A DNA stretch of 44,238 bases, taken from Tyzzerella sp. UBA1042 (GTDB lineage Bacteria > Bacillota > Clostridia > Lachnospirales > Anaerotignaceae). Shown here piece by piece: positions 41,092 through 44,238 of the stretch. Where the stretch lies: assembly GCA_002316675.1 (NCBI GenBank), contig DCDZ01000016.1, positions 56,095-100,332 of the forward strand, in the 5' to 3' direction. The notes beneath the pieces are model-generated. The model made no database searches, was not told where the DNA came from, and saw nothing but the letters and a program-made list of their open reading frames with translations. Numbering within the stretch: position 1 is the stretch's first letter; every line of letters starts with the position of its first letter. The position numbers and the translations under genes are program-made.

Positions 41092-41760
41092 TCAATCCTT
41101 ACGTTGAAAAGAGAGGAGAATGAGGGCTGCAATTAAGAAAATGCAGCAGAAAAGGATGGACCTTGCACCAAATGCAGGTGTGACCAGTGCGCCGGTGCCG
41201 GCACCTAAAATAAAAACAACTATAACAGCGAAGTATAACAATGCACTTTCGGCCGCTTTCTTATCCTTTTCAAACACAAGATGGACCAGCTGATTTGCGC
41301 CGCTTCTTAGATTGCCGGTACACATGGTTGTGGCATAGGGCAGGCCGTGCATGGTTCGGAAGCTTTGCACCTGCATAGAGCAAACGAAGGAAATCAATAC
41401 ATTGGCCAAAAGATTGCCCTTTCCCAGAGGAATATGAGCCACAAAAATCAAAACAATTACTTCAATAAACAGCACAATCTGACGCCAATGAAATTGCTGA
41501 ATCTGATAAAACCGTCTTTTGATGGATTCAATCAGAAAAATGCCGCTCATAAAAGCCAAAATAGGAATTAAATAATAGAGCGCATTTAAAAAATGCCCCT
41601 GCACAAGCTGAATTGCCAATAAAATGATATTTCCTGTCTGGGCATTTGCAAAAATGCCGCCTCTGGCAATATATGTGTAAGAATCGAAAAACCCTCCTGC
41701 AAAGGCCAATAATGCGCCGATACGAAAGCTTTCCGACATCTGATCTGTCCAATGCTCCAT
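41092..41760 (-). CDS. YoaK/DUF1275 family membrane protein
   Basis: A 222-residue membrane protein of the YoaK (DUF1275) family, with the family-typical FAGGFFDSYTYIARGGIFANAQTGN near the N-terminus and a later MCTGNLRSGANQL. Six hydrophobic helices are visible. The function of the family is not established; transport has been suggested. The ATG at 41760 follows GAAGGGA and lies 16 bases after the comM stop on the same strand, so the two are cotranscribed. Confidence 0.9.
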   Translation of the reverse strand: MEHWTDQMSESFRIGALLAFAGGFFDSYTYIARGGIFANAQTGNIILLAIQLVQGHFLNALYYLIPILAFMSGIFLIESIKRRFYQIQQFHWRQIVLFIEVIVLIFVAHIPLGKGNLLANVLISFVCSMQVQSFRTMHGLPYATTMCTGNLRSGANQLVHLVFEKDKKAAESALLYFAVIVVFILGAGTGALVTPAFGARSILFCCIFLIAALILLSFQRKD

Positions 41761-41776
41761 AAAAATCCCTTCCTTA

Positions 41777-43309
41777 CTATAACAAATATTTCCTGTCTAA
41801 CGAGCGGTATTGCAAAACCTCCGCCAAGTGAGGCAGGGTAATATCCTCGCTTCCGGCCAAATCGGCAACGGTTCTGGCTACCTTCAATATTTTATGATAT
41901 GATCTGGCACTTAAATCCAATCGCTCAAAAGCGTTTTTCAGCAGATCCTTTTCTTTTTCTCCTAGGGGACAAAAAGCCTCAATTTGTGCTGCACTCAACT
42001 GAGCATTGAAATAAATGCCTTCTTTTTCATATCTTTTTAACTGTATGGCATGGGCCCGAAGAACACGCTCTTTGATTTTGGCGGAGGACTCTCCTTGCTC
42101 TGTATTTTCCAAGTCCTCATAGGATACCCCCGGCATTTCTATCATAATATCAATCCGGTCCAGCAGAGGGCCGCTGATTTTGCTGCGGTATTTTATGATT
42201 TCATTCATGGAACAATGGCATTTGTCTCCGTCCCCCAAATAGCCGCAGGGGCAGGGGTTCATTGCCGCCACCAGCATAAAATCCGAGGGGAAGGTCAGCG
42301 TACCGTTGACCCGGGCAATGGTTACCTGTCCATCCTCCAAGGGCTGGCGCATCACCTCCAGGGCGGCTCTTTGAAACTCCGGCAGCTCATCAAGAAATAA
42401 TACGCCGTGATGAGATAATGAAATTTCCCCGGGCTTTGGAATTCTTCCGCCTCCTGTTAAGGCAGAGGCTGATATGGTGTGGTGAGGTGAACGAAAGGGG
42501 CGGCTGCGAATTAAGGAATTCTTGTTCCGCAGAAGACCGGAAACGCTGTATATCTTTGTGATTTCAATGCTTTCCTCAAAAGTCAAATTCGGCAAAATGG
42601 AGGGCAGCCGCTTTGCCAGCATTGTTTTTCCTGATCCCGGCGGGCCAATCATTAAAAAATTGTGTCCCCCGGCGGCGGCAATTTCCATGGCACGTTTTGC
42701 ATTCTCCTGCCCCTTCACATGGGCAAAATCCAAAAAATCACCCTCCTGTTTTTGGCCAAACAATGTATTGATATCGGTGGAATATGGAGAGATTGCACTT
42801 TTTCCCATGAGATGCGCTGCAATTTCCTTCAGGCTTTTTACGGGATAAACATCGATTCCTGCAATCAAGGCAGCTTCGTCCATATTTTCTGCAGGGATAA
42901 AGCATTTTTTTACGCCTGCTTGCTTTGCTCCGTAAACCATGGGCAATACGCCGTTTACCGGCCTGACCGAACCGTCAAGGGATAATTCTCCGGTGACAAA
43001 ATACGCCGCCACAGCTTCCTGGGGGAAAGCACCGCAGGCACAAAGAATGCCCAGGGCAATGGGCAGATCGAAAGAAGCCCCTTCCTTTCGGGTGTCCGCA
43101 GGTGCAAGGTTCACAGTGATATGCTTCACAGGAAAGGAAAACCCGGAGTTTTTTACGGCGGTACGCACCCGCTCCCGAGATTCCTTGACTGCCGAGTCCG
43201 GCAAGCCTACAATATCAAAAGAAGGCAAGCCACTGCTCAAATCCACTTCCACAGAAACTGGATAGCTGTCAATTCCCTGCAGTGCCGCGCTTTTAATTAT
43301 GGAAAGCAT
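41777..43309 (-). CDS. comM: ComM/YifB family AAA+ Mg-chelatase-like protein
   Basis: A 510-residue AAA+ protein. The N-terminal Lon-like ChlI domain has GLPSFDIVGLPDSAVKESRERVR. The ATPase has Walker A GPPGSGKTMLAKRLPSILP, Walker B VLFLDELPEF and the Cys-rich MNPCPCGYLGDGDKCHC finger typical of ComM. ComM is a hexameric helicase promoting branch migration in natural transformation and recombination in Gram-negatives; the Firmicute role is less clear. ATG 43309 is preceded by GAGGCG; the longer frame to 43384 lies over the promoter. It is divergent from dprA, whose product protects incoming single strands. Confidence 0.93.
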   Translation of the reverse strand: MLSIIKSAALQGIDSYPVSVEVDLSSGLPSFDIVGLPDSAVKESRERVRTAVKNSGFSFPVKHITVNLAPADTRKEGASFDLPIALGILCACGAFPQEAVAAYFVTGELSLDGSVRPVNGVLPMVYGAKQAGVKKCFIPAENMDEAALIAGIDVYPVKSLKEIAAHLMGKSAISPYSTDINTLFGQKQEGDFLDFAHVKGQENAKRAMEIAAAGGHNFLMIGPPGSGKTMLAKRLPSILPNLTFEESIEITKIYSVSGLLRNKNSLIRSRPFRSPHHTISASALTGGGRIPKPGEISLSHHGVLFLDELPEFQRAALEVMRQPLEDGQVTIARVNGTLTFPSDFMLVAAMNPCPCGYLGDGDKCHCSMNEIIKYRSKISGPLLDRIDIMIEMPGVSYEDLENTEQGESSAKIKERVLRAHAIQLKRYEKEGIYFNAQLSAAQIEAFCPLGEKEKDLLKNAFERLDLSARSYHKILKVARTVADLAGSEDITLPHLAEVLQYRSLDRKYLL

Positions 43310-43343
43310 AAATAACGCCTCATTTCTCTTTAAATATAAAAAT

Positions 43344-43372
43344 ATCATATCAATAATTACCAAATTTTGCAA
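43344..43372 (-). promoter_or_regulatory. Sigma-A promoter of comM-yoaK
   Basis: Minus strand: -35 TTGCAA (43372-43367), 17-bp spacer, -10 TATGAT (43349-43344), 34 bases before the comM ATG. Confidence 0.6.
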
Positions 43373-43442
43373 TGATTCCTGCAATTTGGCATTCAGAAAT
43401 AGCTATAATTACTGAAATTTGTATTGATGTTGCATTTTCTTA

Positions 43443-43471
43443 TTGAATTTTTAAAAAAATGGTTATATAGT
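43443..43471 (+). promoter_or_regulatory. Sigma-A promoter of dprA
   Basis: -35 TTGAAT (43443-43448), 17-bp spacer, -10 TATAGT (43466-43471), 35 bases before the dprA ATG. No ComK box was recognised. Confidence 0.65.
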
Positions 43472-43506
43472 TAAGGGCGTAACTTGAAGTAGGGAGGTAA
43501 GTCAGC

Positions 43507-44238
43507 ATGGAAGAATACTTTTTGATGTGGCTTTCAAGAATTGATGGGGTTGGAATCAAACGTATTCATATGCTTTTGGAGCATTTTCACAGTGCGGAGG
43601 CAGTTTGGAAGGCCTCCAAAACGCAGTTGGATGCTGTGAAAGGCATTCCGGAAAAAACCATTGCGGCAATTCTCGGTGCGAAAGACGAAGAACGGCTAAA
43701 CGCATGGATTGAAGAATTGGAAAATAAGGAAATAAAATTTTACTCCTTTCAGCACCCCCTATATCCAAGCTTGCTTAAAGAAATTTATAGCCCGCCTGTT
43801 GGGATTTATGTCAAGGGAGTCTTGCCTGATGACGAAATGGACAAGGTGTCTCTGGTAGGTGCCAGAAAATGCTCTCGCTACGGCGCCGGGGTTTCCTATC
43901 AAATTGCCAAGGACTTGGCAAAGGCAAATATTATTGTGGTCAGCGGCATGGCAAAGGGCATTGATACCATGGCACATAAGGGCGTGTTGGATGGCGGCGG
44001 CAAAACCATTGCCGTCCTTGGATGCGGGGTTGATCTTTGTTATCCTGCGGAAAACCGTGAATTGATGGAAAGAATTGCGGAAAATGGTTGCTTGATTTCG
44101 GAATATCCGCCGGGCACAGAGCCTGCGCCCCATCACTTTCCCAATCGAAACCGCATTATCAGCGGTCTTTCAAAAATATTGATTGTTACGGAGGCCGGCA
44201 AAAAAAGCGGAACGCTGATTACGGCGGATATGGCATTG
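43507..44238 (+). CDS. dprA: DNA processing protein DprA (Smf), 3' end outside window
   Basis: DprA loads RecA onto incoming single-stranded DNA during transformation. The 244 codons in the window cover an N-terminal helix-hairpin-helix/SAM-like region (RIDGVGIKRIHMLLEHF) and most of the Rossmann core: LVGARKCSRYG, SGMAKGIDTMAHKGVL, GKTIAVLGCGVDLCYPAEN, ISEYPPGTEPAPHHFPNRNRIISGLS and TEAGKKSGTLITADMA. The frame is open to the window edge. GGGAGG precedes the ATG at 43507. In Firmicutes topA and codY often follow; that cannot be seen here. Confidence 0.95.
   Translation, partial: MEEYFLMWLSRIDGVGIKRIHMLLEHFHSAEAVWKASKTQLDAVKGIPEKTIAAILGAKDEERLNAWIEELENKEIKFYSFQHPLYPSLLKEIYSPPVGIYVKGVLPDDEMDKVSLVGARKCSRYGAGVSYQIAKDLAKANIIVVSGMAKGIDTMAHKGVLDGGGKTIAVLGCGVDLCYPAENRELMERIAENGCLISEYPPGTEPAPHHFPNRNRIISGLSKILIVTEAGKKSGTLITADMAL

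Noticed and set aside
41347..41571. Plus-strand frame opposite the YoaK-type gene, and similar frames opposite comM, csp and sleC
   Set aside because: All are antisense shadows of genes with clear family motifs.
1..44238. CRISPR arrays, tRNA/rRNA genes, intact transposases, integrases or phage genes
   Set aside because: None was seen on reading either strand; weak or highly diverged examples could be missed without a search.

Overview
The window reads as a chromosomal stretch of a low-to-moderate GC, endospore-forming Firmicute of the class Clostridia, most likely near Lachnospiraceae/Anaerotignaceae. The basis is family-level recognition: the murB-rapZ-whiA-HPr cluster, the Clostridial form of LigA, a YerC-type TrpR-like regulator, an agr-type cyclic peptide pair with a Q-P-K-x-P propeptide tail, and a Csp protease/SleC spore germination operon. 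No rRNA, tRNA, CRISPR array, intact insertion sequence or prophage was seen.

Layout. 1-3.0 kb (+): 3' part of murB, then rapZ, whiA and an HPr-like gene whose phosphorylatable His is Asp. 3.2-4.4 kb (-): THUMP RNA methyltransferase. 4.7-6.4 kb (+): tgt and yajC, each with a good sigma-A promoter. 6.9-13.9 kb (+): a nucleoside scavenging set: BMP/PnrA lipoprotein, duplicated ABC ATPase, two permeases and two tandem inosine-uridine nucleoside hydrolases. 14.1-19.7 kb (+): PHP phosphoesterase, YerC, PcrA and LigA. 19.8-21.3 kb (-): an SsuC/SsuB-like ABC permease and ATPase with no binding protein beside them, followed by about 1.1 kb of gene-poor DNA holding what looks like a decayed sortase-signal protein end.

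22.5-25.6 kb (+): a free Hpt protein, a REC-degenerate GGDEF-EAL response regulator and an orphan agrD-agrB pair without agrC/agrA. 25.6-30.6 kb (+): a hairpin-rich non-coding stretch behind a consensus promoter, then a metal-homeostasis set: Fur/Zur-like regulator, CobW GTPase with CxCC motif, a fusion of a CobW-like GTPase to a YraQ/DUF318 permease, and its usual TIGR03943/YcgQ-like partner. 30.8-34.6 kb (+): a chemoreceptor with an odd repetitive basic N-terminus, overlapping an EAL-CBS-GGDEF protein. 34.8-39.8 kb (-): small unknown protein, two subtilisin-like Csp proteases (both triads intact) and the cortex-lytic enzyme SleC. 40.2-44.2 kb: HD-GYP protein (+), YoaK-type membrane protein and ComM/YifB (-), and the start of dprA (+).

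How the genes may work together. The BMP/ABC/IunH genes make a closed uptake-and-hydrolysis route for nucleosides. Three proteins able to degrade c-di-GMP (EAL, EAL, HD-GYP) lie within 18 kb, none with a clearly canonical GGDEF motif. The Fur-CobW-fusion-TIGR03943 set is the best candidate for a little-described system: a GTPase covalently tied to a metal-type permease. Csp-Csp-SleC is a compact germination cascade in which the proteases would activate the pro-SleC cortex hydrolase.
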